Shown piece by piece: positions 54,254-62,564 of a stretch of DNA of 64,000 nucleotides; positions within the stretch are counted from its first letter, which is position 1; each line of letters starts with the position of its first letter. Source of the DNA: Darwinimomas sp045600945. Lineage in GTDB: Bacteria; Bacillota; Clostridia; Lachnospirales; Lachnospiraceae. A program made the position numbers and the translations under genes. The stretch spans positions 62,001 through 126,000 of the forward strand of contig JAZRYX010000078.1 of assembly GCA_045600945.1 (NCBI GenBank), written 5' to 3'. Below the pieces are notes generated by a model, which was not told where the DNA came from, ran no database searches, and saw only the letters and a list, made by a program, of their open reading frames with translations.

Positions 54254-54644
54254 TGATTTCCTGAAAAGGATCAACATTAACTATAGTAAAGACAGGTTTT
54301 ATATAAATAATGAGTATATTTATTATTTGCCGGAAAACTGTACGTTAAATCCGGCTATTCACTATATAAGAACAGGACTGTTGATGGGAAGAATACGAAA
54401 TGACAGATTTGAGCCATCACAGGCATTGGCTATGAATTTGTCACCTGCAGACTGGGACAATCCTTTATTACTTACGCTTTCCGATGACCGGGTTATGAGA
54501 TATTTAAAAGGAGAAACGATAGAAGCAGATGATGTGTATGACGGTTATCGTTTGATTTGTGTCAACAACCATTCTTTGGGTTGGATAAAACAGTCAGGTA
54601 CTAAATGTAAGAATAAGTATTATCCCGGGTGGCGTTATAATTGA
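54228..54644 (+). CDS. RsmF-like methyltransferase, C-terminal RNA-binding part (split gene)
   Basis: 138 residues. Matches the C-terminal third of RsmF-like enzymes: YYLPENCTLNPAIHYIRTGL, LMGRIRNDRFEPSQALAMNL, VMRYLKGETIEADD, and the end LGWIKQSGTKCKNKYYPGW. It overlaps the methyltransferase part by 26 bases and is shifted by +1. Either an inactivating indel in the A-rich stretch near 54235-54245, a sequencing error, or two separately translated chains that reassemble. No methyltransferase motif of its own. Ends overlapping the next start (TTGA). Confidence 0.8.
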   Translation: MLQNLKSFNDFLKRININYSKDRFYINNEYIYYLPENCTLNPAIHYIRTGLLMGRIRNDRFEPSQALAMNLSPADWDNPLLLTLSDDRVMRYLKGETIEADDVYDGYRLICVNNHSLGWIKQSGTKCKNKYYPGWRYN

Positions 54645-55564
54645 AAGAGCTTTTTGTAAAAAAGAATGAAGCCGGTCAAAGACTTGATAAATTACTTATC
54701 AAGTTGATGCCAAATGCTCCAAAAAGCTTCATATATAAGATGATCAGAAAAAAGAATATTACATTGAATGACAGGAAATGTATAGGTAATGAAATTATTC
54801 AATTGGGCGATAATGTTAAACTCTGGTTGTCCGATGATACATTCGGTAAATTTTCAGATTCAATTAATGTCTCATCCGTAAATGAAAGTATCGACCTAAT
54901 ATATGAAGATAAAGATATAATTATATATAATAAACCTGCGGGAATGTTGTCTCAAAAATCCAAACCTACTGATATTTCAGTAAATGATATACTGATTTCT
55001 TATCTTTTGGAGAAAAATGAAATATCCCAAGAGGATCTTTTGACTTTTAAACCATCAATATGTAATCGTTTGGACAGAAATACAAGCGGAATCATTATCT
55101 GCGGCAAGACACTTAAGGGTTTACAAGATATGTCTTTGATGCTGAAAGAACGGTCTATTCATAAAGACTATATTGCCATTGTTGAAGGAGAAGTGCGTTC
55201 AGGTGATACGCTTAAAGGTTATATAATTAAAGATTCTTCAACCAATAAGGTTATGATGACAGAAAAAGGAGATTATATCGAAACGGAATACAAGCCTGTA
55301 TGGACTGATGGTGTTACGTCTGTTCTTATGGTCAGACTCATAACAGGGAAAACTCATCAAATAAGATTACATCTTTCTTCGATAGGTCATCCTATTCTTG
55401 GGGATAAAAAATACGGTTCCGGAAAAAGTTATAATCGTCAATTGTTACATGCATACCGTGTAACATTTCCTGATGGCAGAACATATACTGCTGAATTACC
55501 GGAGGATATGAAATGGGCACTTGGAAAACCAGAGGACTTCGAGGATCTACCCTTGAAGATCTGA
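54641..55564 (+). CDS. RluC/RluD-family rRNA pseudouridine synthase
   Basis: Isomerises uridines in 23S rRNA. 307 residues: N-terminal S4 domain (GQRLDKLLIKLMPNAPKS, KNITLND), catalytic Asp in CNRLDRNTSGII, and C-terminal LITGKTHQIRLHLSSIGHPI. The RluC group (large subunit positions 955/2504/2580 in E. coli) fits the S4 layout best. TTG start overlaps the preceding stop; no strong ribosome binding site, so coupled translation is likely. Overlaps recU by 52 bases. Confidence 0.93.
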   Translation: MKELFVKKNEAGQRLDKLLIKLMPNAPKSFIYKMIRKKNITLNDRKCIGNEIIQLGDNVKLWLSDDTFGKFSDSINVSSVNESIDLIYEDKDIIIYNKPAGMLSQKSKPTDISVNDILISYLLEKNEISQEDLLTFKPSICNRLDRNTSGIIICGKTLKGLQDMSLMLKERSIHKDYIAIVEGEVRSGDTLKGYIIKDSSTNKVMMTEKGDYIETEYKPVWTDGVTSVLMVRLITGKTHQIRLHLSSIGHPILGDKKYGSGKSYNRQLLHAYRVTFPDGRTYTAELPEDMKWALGKPEDFEDLPLKI

Positions 55565-56049
55565 TTAATTATACAAATGATATATATAAAGAAAAAAATC
55601 TGGCACTTATACAGAAGATACCGACTCCTATAACACCGATTGATATTGATAAGTCGTCCAGACATATTACGCTTGCCTATTTCGATCAAAAAAGTACCGT
55701 TGATTATATCGGTGCCGTACAAGGAATACCTGTTTGTTTTGACGCAAAAGAATGCGCTACAGATACTTTTCCATTGCAAAATGTTCATGAGCATCAAGTT
55801 AATTTTATGAATGATTTCGAAAAACAAGGTGGTATAAGTTTTTTGATAGTCCATTTTACAAACAGAGATGAAATGTATTATATACCGCTTAAAGATTTAA
55901 ACAAGTTTTGGGAAAGACAGGCTAAAGGCGGACGAAAAAGCTTCAGATATGACGAAATCAATAAAAATTATTTGATAGAAAGTCAGGGGGAATTGCCTGT
56001 GCATTATCTTATTCCGCTACAGGCAGATTTAGATTCGAGAAATGAATAA
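55513..56049 (+). CDS. recU: Holliday junction resolvase RecU
   Basis: Cuts four-way junctions in recombination and repair; specific to Firmicutes and Mollicutes. 178 residues. MGTWKTRGLRGSTLEDLINY start, LALIQKIPTPITPI, catalytic core STVDYIGAVQG...CFDAKEC, HEHQVNFMNDFEKQGG. Start ATG at 55513 after CCGGAGGATATGAA, inside the end of the pseudouridine synthase gene, an unusually deep overlap of 52 bases. In Bacillus recU precedes ponA; here it does not. Confidence 0.94.
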   Translation: MGTWKTRGLRGSTLEDLINYTNDIYKEKNLALIQKIPTPITPIDIDKSSRHITLAYFDQKSTVDYIGAVQGIPVCFDAKECATDTFPLQNVHEHQVNFMNDFEKQGGISFLIVHFTNRDEMYYIPLKDLNKFWERQAKGGRKSFRYDEINKNYLIESQGELPVHYLIPLQADLDSRNE

Positions 56050-57895
56050 TACATTTTTAAACGAAGATATATTGCTTAAAATAGAAAAACCTGCTCGTTA
56101 TATTGGCAACGAGCCGAATATGTGTGTTAAAAATCCAAATGATGTTGATATCAGACTTGCATTATGCTTCCCGGATGTATATGAAATCGGAATGAGCAAT
56201 ATCGGTATTCAAATCATATATGAATTATTCAACAGAAGAAATGACACATACTGCGAAAGAGTCTTTTCGCCATGGCACGATTTGGATGCTATTATGCGAA
56301 AAGAGAATATCCCATTGTTTACACTGGAAACACAAACGCCTGTAAAAAATATGGATTTGATAGGCATTTCAATGGGATATGAGATGTGCTATACAAATAT
56401 CCTTCAGGTACTTGATTTGTCCGGTATCCCGTTATATTCAAAAGAGAGAACCGATAACGATCCCATAGTTTTTGGCGGCGGAACATGTACGTATAATCCC
56501 GAGCCTATTGCTGATTTTTTTGATTTCCTGTATATCGGAGAAGCTGAGACAAAATATGATGAAGTTCTTAATCTTTTCAAAAAACATAAAGGAAACAGAA
56601 ATGACTTTTTGAGAGAAGTTTCTCACATTGACGGAATATATGTACCTTCATTGTACAATGTCGAATATACTGACGATGGGAAACTGGCTTCATTTACTCC
56701 TGCTTATCCGGATGTACCTGAAAAAGTAAAACGTCAGGTAGTTGTCAATATGGATGGTGTTAAGTTCATAGACAAACCTATAGTTCCGTTTATTAAGGTA
56801 ACTCAGGACAGGGTAGTACTTGAGATTATGAGAGGTTGTATAAGGGGTTGCCGATTTTGTCAGGCAGGGATAATTTACAGACCTCTTCGTGAGCATAGCC
56901 TGGAGTATCTGAAAGATTATGCCGTAAAAATGCTGGAACTTACCGGTGCCGATGAAATTTCACTTAGTTCTTTAAGCTCCAGTGATTACAGTAAGATATC
57001 CGAATTGCTGGATTTTCTAATTGAGTATACATCAGTAAAAAAAGTAAACATTTCACTTCCTTCACTACGAATTGATTCTTTTTCTCTCGATGTAATGAAT
57101 AAAGTTCAGGATGTTAAAAAATCTTCTTTAACATTTGCATCAGAAGCCGGTACTCAGAGATTAAGAGATGTTATTAACAAAGGTATAACCGAAGAGGATA
57201 TACTTTCAGGTTCCATGCAGGCATTTAAAGGCGGATGGAATAAAGTAAAAATGTATTTTATGCTTGGCCTTCCGACAGAGACTCCTGAAGATAGAGATGG
57301 TATCGGTGATCTATGCGAAAAAATCGCAGAAAATTACTACACTATACCAAAAGAAGAAAGAGTTGGTAAAGTTCAGATTTCTGCAAGTTCATCTTTTTTT
57401 GTTCCTAAGCCTTTTACACCTTTTCAATGGGCTCCGATGTATACGGCAGAAGAGTATCAGAATATGGCCGGTCACGTAAAAAATCATATAAGGGAACAGT
57501 TAAATCAGAAATGTATTAAATATACGTGGCACGATCCTGAAGTTTCCGTACTTGAGGGAGTTTTTGCAAGAGGTGATCGAAAATTATCAAAGCTTATTGA
57601 AACCGCCTATAAAAAAGGGTGTATGTATGATGCCTGGTCAGATAGTTTCAATCCGGAGAAATGGAATGAAGCTTTTATAGAGTGCAATTTGTCTAAAGGA
57701 TTCTATAATAGAGAAAGAGATATAGACGAATTGCTGCCATGGGATTTTATTGATATTGGAGTATCAAAAGATTTTCTTGTCCGAGAATGGAATAATGCAC
57801 TTAATGGTGTAATAACGCCAAATTGCAGACATCAATGTTCTGGATGTGGTGTCAGATGCTTTGAAGGAGGTGTGTGCTTTGAAAATCAGAATTAA
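56042..57895 (+). CDS. TIGR03960-family radical SAM protein (B12-binding-like N-terminus)
   Basis: 617 residues. N-terminal cobalamin-binding-like domain (CFPDVYEIGMSNIGIQIIYE), then a radical SAM core with MRGCIRGCRFCQAGIIYRP, and a C-terminal tail with a cysteine-rich end (HQCSGCGVRCFEGGVC) that may bind a further cluster. The family is widespread in Clostridia and always paired with the DUF2344 protein (next gene). In most genomes ribonuclease G and rplU follow; they do not here. Its reaction is not established to my knowledge. It overlaps recU by 8 bases. Confidence 0.92.
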   Translation: MNNTFLNEDILLKIEKPARYIGNEPNMCVKNPNDVDIRLALCFPDVYEIGMSNIGIQIIYELFNRRNDTYCERVFSPWHDLDAIMRKENIPLFTLETQTPVKNMDLIGISMGYEMCYTNILQVLDLSGIPLYSKERTDNDPIVFGGGTCTYNPEPIADFFDFLYIGEAETKYDEVLNLFKKHKGNRNDFLREVSHIDGIYVPSLYNVEYTDDGKLASFTPAYPDVPEKVKRQVVVNMDGVKFIDKPIVPFIKVTQDRVVLEIMRGCIRGCRFCQAGIIYRPLREHSLEYLKDYAVKMLELTGADEISLSSLSSSDYSKISELLDFLIEYTSVKKVNISLPSLRIDSFSLDVMNKVQDVKKSSLTFASEAGTQRLRDVINKGITEEDILSGSMQAFKGGWNKVKMYFMLGLPTETPEDRDGIGDLCEKIAENYYTIPKEERVGKVQISASSSFFVPKPFTPFQWAPMYTAEEYQNMAGHVKNHIREQLNQKCIKYTWHDPEVSVLEGVFARGDRKLSKLIETAYKKGCMYDAWSDSFNPEKWNEAFIECNLSKGFYNRERDIDELLPWDFIDIGVSKDFLVREWNNALNGVITPNCRHQCSGCGVRCFEGGVCFENQN

Positions 57896-58487
57896 GTTTT
57901 CCAAGCATGGAAATACTAGATTTATCGGACATCTGGACATCATGAGATATTTCCAGAAAGCCATGAGAAGGGCAAATATTCCTATAAGATACAGCGAGGG
58001 GTTCTCTCCTCACCAGATCATGAGCTTTGCCGCCCCTCTGGGTGTAGGAGTTGAAAGTGACTCGGAAATACTTGATATAGAGATAACAGAGAAGATAGAT
58101 CCTCAGCAGGCTTTAGGCCGACTGAATGATGTTATGTGTGAGGGAATATGCATTCTTGAATGGAGAGAAATGCCTGATGATACAAAGAATGCAATGAGTC
58201 AGGTTTCATCTGCTGACTATTTTATAGAGTGTGATTGCAGTTCCCTTGAAGCTTTAGATAAGGATGAAATACAAGTATCTAAGGAGACAAAGTCCGGAGA
58301 ACATAAAGTGGTTGACATAAAACCAATGATTTATTCTGCTGATATAAAACCGGGCGGTATATTTATCCATATTGCTCAGGGCAGTTCAGGAAACCTTAAA
58401 CCTGATACTGTTATGGAAGTATTAGGAGTGAAGGATTATCATATTACGCGGAAATGTTTATATGATGCTAATGGATTGACACTCTAA
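57879..58487 (+). CDS. DUF2344 / TIGR03936 radical-SAM-linked protein
   Basis: 202 residues. FSKHGNTRFIGHLDIMRYFQ, RANIPIRYSEGFSPHQIMSF and PLGVGVESDSEILDIE are the family core. Translated separately here, but fused to TIGR03960 in some lineages. Start TTG at 57879: GGAGG (57866-57870) is 8 bases upstream and the codon continues the conserved KIRIKFSKHG start; the alternative GTG at 57846 gives an unsupported extension. It overlaps the radical SAM gene by 17 bases. Confidence 0.92.
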   Translation: MKIRIKFSKHGNTRFIGHLDIMRYFQKAMRRANIPIRYSEGFSPHQIMSFAAPLGVGVESDSEILDIEITEKIDPQQALGRLNDVMCEGICILEWREMPDDTKNAMSQVSSADYFIECDCSSLEALDKDEIQVSKETKSGEHKVVDIKPMIYSADIKPGGIFIHIAQGSSGNLKPDTVMEVLGVKDYHITRKCLYDANGLTL

Positions 58488-58505
58488 GGCATTTTGTGTT
58501 ATTAT
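58476..58505 (+). promoter_or_regulatory. Promoter of rpsO
   Basis: Perfect TTGACA (58476-58481), 18-bp spacer, TATTAT (58500-58505), beginning in the last codons of the DUF2344 gene. The leader to the rpsO ATG is about 90 bases. Confidence 0.68.
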
Positions 58506-58512
58506 ACTTTAG

Positions 58513-58597
58513 CTTACGTTTTGTAAGAAACGCCCTTGCTATGTATACGGATCTCCAACCTATACATTGTTTGAGGTGAGTAAATATTAAGGAGAAT
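58513..58597 (+). promoter_or_regulatory. Structured rpsO leader, candidate S15 autoregulatory element
   Basis: Two hairpins: CTTAC/GTAAG (58513-58527) and ATGTATA-C-GG/CC-TATACAT (58541-58567). The loop of the second holds TCTCC (58552-58556), which is exactly complementary to GGAGA (58591-58595) of the ribosome binding site, so a loop-to-binding-site pseudoknot is possible. S15 represses its own translation via leader structures in several bacteria; that this one does so is inference. Confidence 0.5.
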
Positions 58598-58601
58598 AAA
58601 A

Positions 58602-58868
58602 ATGATTACAAAAGAAAAAAAGACAGCTGTTATTAATGAGTTTGCACGTAAGGAAGGTGATACAGGTTCACCGGAGGTTCAGGTTGCTATTCTTACAGCA
58701 AGAATAGAAGAACTTAACGCGCATCTTTCACAGAATCCAAAGGATTTCCATTCAAGAAGAGGACTTCTTAAGATGGTTGGTCAGAGAAGAGGACTTCTTA
58801 AATATCTTAAGAACAAAGATATTGAAGCATATAGAGCTCTTATCGAGAAACTTGGTTTAAGAAAGTAA
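58602..58868 (+). CDS. rpsO: 30S ribosomal protein S15
   Basis: Binds the central domain of 16S rRNA early in 30S assembly. 88 residues, usual length. Core GDTGSPEVQVAILTARI, HLSQNPKDFHSRRGLLKMV, and QRRGLLKYLKNKD. Start ATG after TTAAGGAGAATAAAA. The rpsO-pnp order is widely conserved. Confidence 0.98.
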   Translation: MITKEKKTAVINEFARKEGDTGSPEVQVAILTARIEELNAHLSQNPKDFHSRRGLLKMVGQRRGLLKYLKNKDIEAYRALIEKLGLRK

Positions 58869-58879
58869 TTGAACTGATA

Positions 58880-58907
58880 GGGTGGAGATTCATCTCCACC
58901 CTTTTAT
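58880..58907 (+). terminator. Terminator or processing hairpin between rpsO and pnp
   Basis: Perfect 10-bp stem GGGTGGAGAT / ATCTCCACCC with a 2-base TC bridge (a 4-base loop in practice), followed by TTTT. Partial read-through into pnp is expected as in other rpsO-pnp pairs. Confidence 0.87.
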
Positions 58908-58951
58908 GCTAATAGATGGGGAGAAAAGAAGGAGTAAAGAAGGAGAAAATA

Positions 58952-61078
58952 ATGAGTAGTTTTAAGAGTTTTAGCATGGATCTTGCCGGACGAACACTTA
59001 CTGTTGATGTAGGTCGTGTGGCTAAACAGGCCAATGGTGCTGCACTTATGCATTACGGTGAAACAGTTGTATTATCAACAGCCACCGCATCTGACAGCCC
59101 AAGAGAAGGCGTTGACTTTTTCCCGCTTTCGGTAGAATACGAAGAGAAAATGTACGCTGTCGGAAAGATTCCCGGTGGTTTCAACAAACGTGAGGGTAAG
59201 GCAAGTGAGAATGCCATTCTTACAAGCCGTGTTATCGATCGTCCGATGAGGCCCCTTTTTCCGAAGGATTATCGCAATGATGTCACTTTGAATAACCTTG
59301 TAATGTCGGTTGATGAGAATTGCTCACCGGAATTGACAGCTATGCTTGGCTCAGCTATTGCAACTGCCATTTCAGATATTCCTTTTGACGGACCTTGTGC
59401 TACTACACAGGTCGGTCTTATAGATGGAGAATTTATTATTAATCCGACACAGAAGCAGATGGTTGTATCAGACCTTAAACTTACTGTTGCATCAACCAGA
59501 GATAAAGTCATCATGATTGAAGCGGGAGCAAATGAAGTTCCTGAGGCAAAGATGATTGAAGCCATTTATAAGGCAGATGATGTAAACAAACAGATCATTT
59601 CTTTTATTGATGAGATTGTAGCAGCGTGCGGTAAAGAAAAACACTCTTATGAAAGTTGTGCAATTCCGGAAGAAATGTTTGATGCAATGAAGCAAATTAT
59701 TTCTCCTGAAAGAATGGAAGAAGCTGTTTTTACGGATGACAAGCAAAAGAGAGAAAGTAACATATCCGAACTTAAAGATGAGCTTATGTCTGCTGCTGCA
59801 GAATGGGATGAGAGCTGGATAGCACTTATACCTGACGCAATGTATCAATATGAAAAGAAAACTGTAAGAAAGATGATTCTTAAAGATCATAAGCGTCCTG
59901 ATGGTCGTGAAATAACTCAAATACGTCCATTAGCTGCTGAGGTTGATATTATTCCAAGAGTACATGGATCTGCCATGTTTACCAGAGGACAGACACAAAT
60001 ATGTGATATATGTACACTTGCTCCGCTTTCAGAAGTGCAGAAATTAGATGGTCTTGATCCTTATTCAACATATAAGAGATATCTACATCATTATAATTTC
60101 CCGGCATATTCAGTTGGTGAGACAAAAGTTTCAAGAGGTCCCGGACGCAGGGAAATAGGTCATGGTGCACTTGCAGAAAGAGCACTTATTCCGGTTCTTC
60201 CCTCAGAAGAAGAATTCCCATATGCTATTCGCTGTGTATCAGAGACATTTGAATCTAACGGTTCCACATCAATGGGATCTACCTGTGCTTCCTGTATGTC
60301 ACTGATGGCAGCCGGCGTTCCGATTAAGAAGATGGTTGCAGGTATCAGCTGTGGTCTTGTTACAGGTGATACGGATGATGATTTCATCCTTCTTACCGAT
60401 ATTCAGGGACTTGAGGATTTCTTTGGAGATATGGATTTCAAAGTAACCGGTACTGATGATGGTATCACAGCTATTCAGATGGATATCAAAATCCATGGTC
60501 TTACAAGACCTATCGTTGAAGGTGCTATTGCAAGATGTAAAGAGGCGCGCACCTTTATTATGGAAACCTGTATGAAGCCGGCTATTTCCGAACCGAGAAA
60601 AGAAGTCAGCGAATATGCACCAAAAATTGAGCAGATATCGATTGATCCTCAGAAAATCGGTGATGTTGTCGGAAAACAGGGCAAAACAATCAATAAGATT
60701 ATTGAGGAAACCGGCGTAAAAATCGATATAGATGAAGATGGCATGGTAAGCGTTTCAGGAACAGATAAAGAAATGATTGCCAAGGCAATTGAAATCATCA
60801 GAAATATTGTTACTGATCTTGAAGTAGGTATGGTTCTTAACGGTAAAGTAACAAGAATACTTGAATTCGGTGCATTTGTAGAATTTGCACCGGGTAAAGA
60901 AGGTATGATTCATATTTCAAAGCTTGCCGACAGAAGAGTAGGCAAAGTGGAGGATGTTGTTAATATCGGTGATCAGGTTACTGCAAAGGTTATTAAGATT
61001 GATGCTATGCGCGGAAGAGTCGATCTCAGCATGCGTCCATCGGATATAGCAGCCGATACTACAAACGTTGCAGATTAA
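58952..61078 (+). CDS. pnp: Polynucleotide phosphorylase
   Basis: 3'-to-5' RNA degradation with phosphate. 708 residues from ATG 58952: RNase PH domain 1, an alpha-helical spacer, RNase PH domain 2 (with GHGALAERALIPVLP and VTGDTDDDFILLTDI), KH domain (IGDVVGKQGKTINKIIEETG) and S1 domain (GMVLNGKVTRILEFGAFVE). The upstream in-frame ATG at 58916 would add a lysine-rich tail; AAGGAG next to 58952 makes that the better start. Two purine-rich binding-site-like runs (58929-58934, 58940-58946) stand in tandem. Confidence 0.97.
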   Translation: MSSFKSFSMDLAGRTLTVDVGRVAKQANGAALMHYGETVVLSTATASDSPREGVDFFPLSVEYEEKMYAVGKIPGGFNKREGKASENAILTSRVIDRPMRPLFPKDYRNDVTLNNLVMSVDENCSPELTAMLGSAIATAISDIPFDGPCATTQVGLIDGEFIINPTQKQMVVSDLKLTVASTRDKVIMIEAGANEVPEAKMIEAIYKADDVNKQIISFIDEIVAACGKEKHSYESCAIPEEMFDAMKQIISPERMEEAVFTDDKQKRESNISELKDELMSAAAEWDESWIALIPDAMYQYEKKTVRKMILKDHKRPDGREITQIRPLAAEVDIIPRVHGSAMFTRGQTQICDICTLAPLSEVQKLDGLDPYSTYKRYLHHYNFPAYSVGETKVSRGPGRREIGHGALAERALIPVLPSEEEFPYAIRCVSETFESNGSTSMGSTCASCMSLMAAGVPIKKMVAGISCGLVTGDTDDDFILLTDIQGLEDFFGDMDFKVTGTDDGITAIQMDIKIHGLTRPIVEGAIARCKEARTFIMETCMKPAISEPRKEVSEYAPKIEQISIDPQKIGDVVGKQGKTINKIIEETGVKIDIDEDGMVSVSGTDKEMIAKAIEIIRNIVTDLEVGMVLNGKVTRILEFGAFVEFAPGKEGMIHISKLADRRVGKVEDVVNIGDQVTAKVIKIDAMRGRVDLSMRPSDIAADTTNVAD

Positions 61079-61113
61079 TTTTCACTTAGATATATCCGAA
61101 AGGAGCATAAGTT

Positions 61114-62469
61114 ATGGAAGATAAAGATTTAAAAAACGAAGAACTTATGCAGCTTGTCGAGGACAAGAAGTTTCGTATCCTAAAGGATGAATTATCAGAA
61201 ATGAATGAGTTCGATGTGGCCGAGTTCATCGGTCAATTGGACCCTGAAAAGATGGTTGTCGTATTCCGTATGCTTCCAAAGGAATTGGCAACTGATGTAT
61301 TTGCGTGTCTTGAGTCGGATGTTCAGGAACGAATTATAAGTGACATCAATGATAAGGAACTACATACTATCATTGAAGATCTTATGATTGATGATGCTGT
61401 AGATATGTTAGAGGAACTTCCCGCAAACATTGTTAAGCGTGTACTTCAGCAGGCAGCTCCGGGAACAAGGGCTCAGATTAACGAATTCCTTAAATATCCG
61501 GAGAACTCTGCGGGTTCAATCATGACCGCGGAGTATATCGGATTAAGGAAAACAATGTCGGTAGAGGAAGCATTTTCTTATATAAGAGCCTACGGAGAGG
61601 ACAAGGAGATAATCTATACATGTTATGTTATGGATAACAAACGTAATCTTGAAGGTGTTGTTACCGTAAAGGATCTCCTTATGAATTCCTATGATACTTT
61701 GATTGAAAGCATCATGGATACTCATGTTATCAAGGCTGTTACGACACAGGATCGTGAGGAAGTTGTAGAGTTATTTAATAAATACGACCTGATGGCACTT
61801 CCTGTTGTTGATCACGAGAATAGACTTGTTGGTATCGTTACGGTTGATGATGTTGTCGATGTAATGGAAGAGGAGGCAACGGAAGACTTTGAAAAGATGG
61901 CAGCTATGCTTCCATCGGAAAAGCCTTATTTAAAGATGTCTGTCTTTGAAATCGCTAAGAAAAGGATTCCATGGCTTTTGATACTCATGATCAGCTCTAT
62001 GATTACCGGAACGATTCTTTCAAAATATGAAGTTGCATTTCAGGTTCTTCCTATTCTTGTAACATTTATACCTATGCTTATGGATACAGGAGGAAATGCC
62101 GGATCACAAGCATCTACAACTATTATAAGAGGTATGGCAGTCGGCGAAATCGCTCTTTCGGATGTACTGAAAGCATGGTGGAAAGAAGTTCGTATTGCCG
62201 TTATATGCGGATTTGTACTAAGTGTAGTCAATTTTATCAGACTGTTGATTCAGTTTCCGGGACAGGAATTAGTTTCGCTTACAGTTGTGCTCAGTTTATT
62301 TATAACTGTAATTATTGCAAAATCATTAGGATGTCTGCTTCCCATGGGTGCAAAAAAGTTGCATCTTGATCCGGCAATTATGGCTTCTCCGCTTATCACT
62401 ACTCTTGTAGATGCAATCAGTCTTACGATATATTTCGGTCTGGCAGTTGCTTTATTAAAGATATATTAA
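61114..62469 (+). CDS. mgtE: Magnesium transporter MgtE
   Basis: Mg2+-gated Mg2+ channel of the plasma membrane. 451 residues: N-terminal helical domain (about 10-130, DVAEFIGQLDPEKMV), two CBS domains (about 135-255), plug helix and five membrane helices, with the pore motif region MDTGGNAGSQAS and the C-terminal DAISLTIYFGLA. Start ATG after GAAAGGAGCATAAGTT, 35 bases after pnp, with no terminator between, so probably cotranscribed. Confidence 0.96.
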   Translation: MEDKDLKNEELMQLVEDKKFRILKDELSEMNEFDVAEFIGQLDPEKMVVVFRMLPKELATDVFACLESDVQERIISDINDKELHTIIEDLMIDDAVDMLEELPANIVKRVLQQAAPGTRAQINEFLKYPENSAGSIMTAEYIGLRKTMSVEEAFSYIRAYGEDKEIIYTCYVMDNKRNLEGVVTVKDLLMNSYDTLIESIMDTHVIKAVTTQDREEVVELFNKYDLMALPVVDHENRLVGIVTVDDVVDVMEEEATEDFEKMAAMLPSEKPYLKMSVFEIAKKRIPWLLILMISSMITGTILSKYEVAFQVLPILVTFIPMLMDTGGNAGSQASTTIIRGMAVGEIALSDVLKAWWKEVRIAVICGFVLSVVNFIRLLIQFPGQELVSLTVVLSLFITVIIAKSLGCLLPMGAKKLHLDPAIMASPLITTLVDAISLTIYFGLAVALLKIY

Positions 62470-62524
62470 TCAGATACTATTTTGTTTTTGTCAGGTTCCC
62501 GGTAGCATTAGGGAGAAGGGATTA

Positions 62525-62552
62525 ATTCGATTTATCGGTATAATAATCGAAT
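62525..62552. promoter_or_regulatory. Inverted repeat enclosing a -10 element
   Basis: ATTCGATT (62525-62532) and AATCGAAT (62545-62552) are perfect inverted 8-mers separated by 12 bases; a perfect TATAAT (62539-62544) lies in the space. No -35 is visible at 17 bases (AAGGGA), so the promoter may need an activator or an alternative sigma factor. It lies just upstream of the phosphatase gene. Confidence 0.5.
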
Positions 62553-62564
62553 GAGCGTGTTTAA

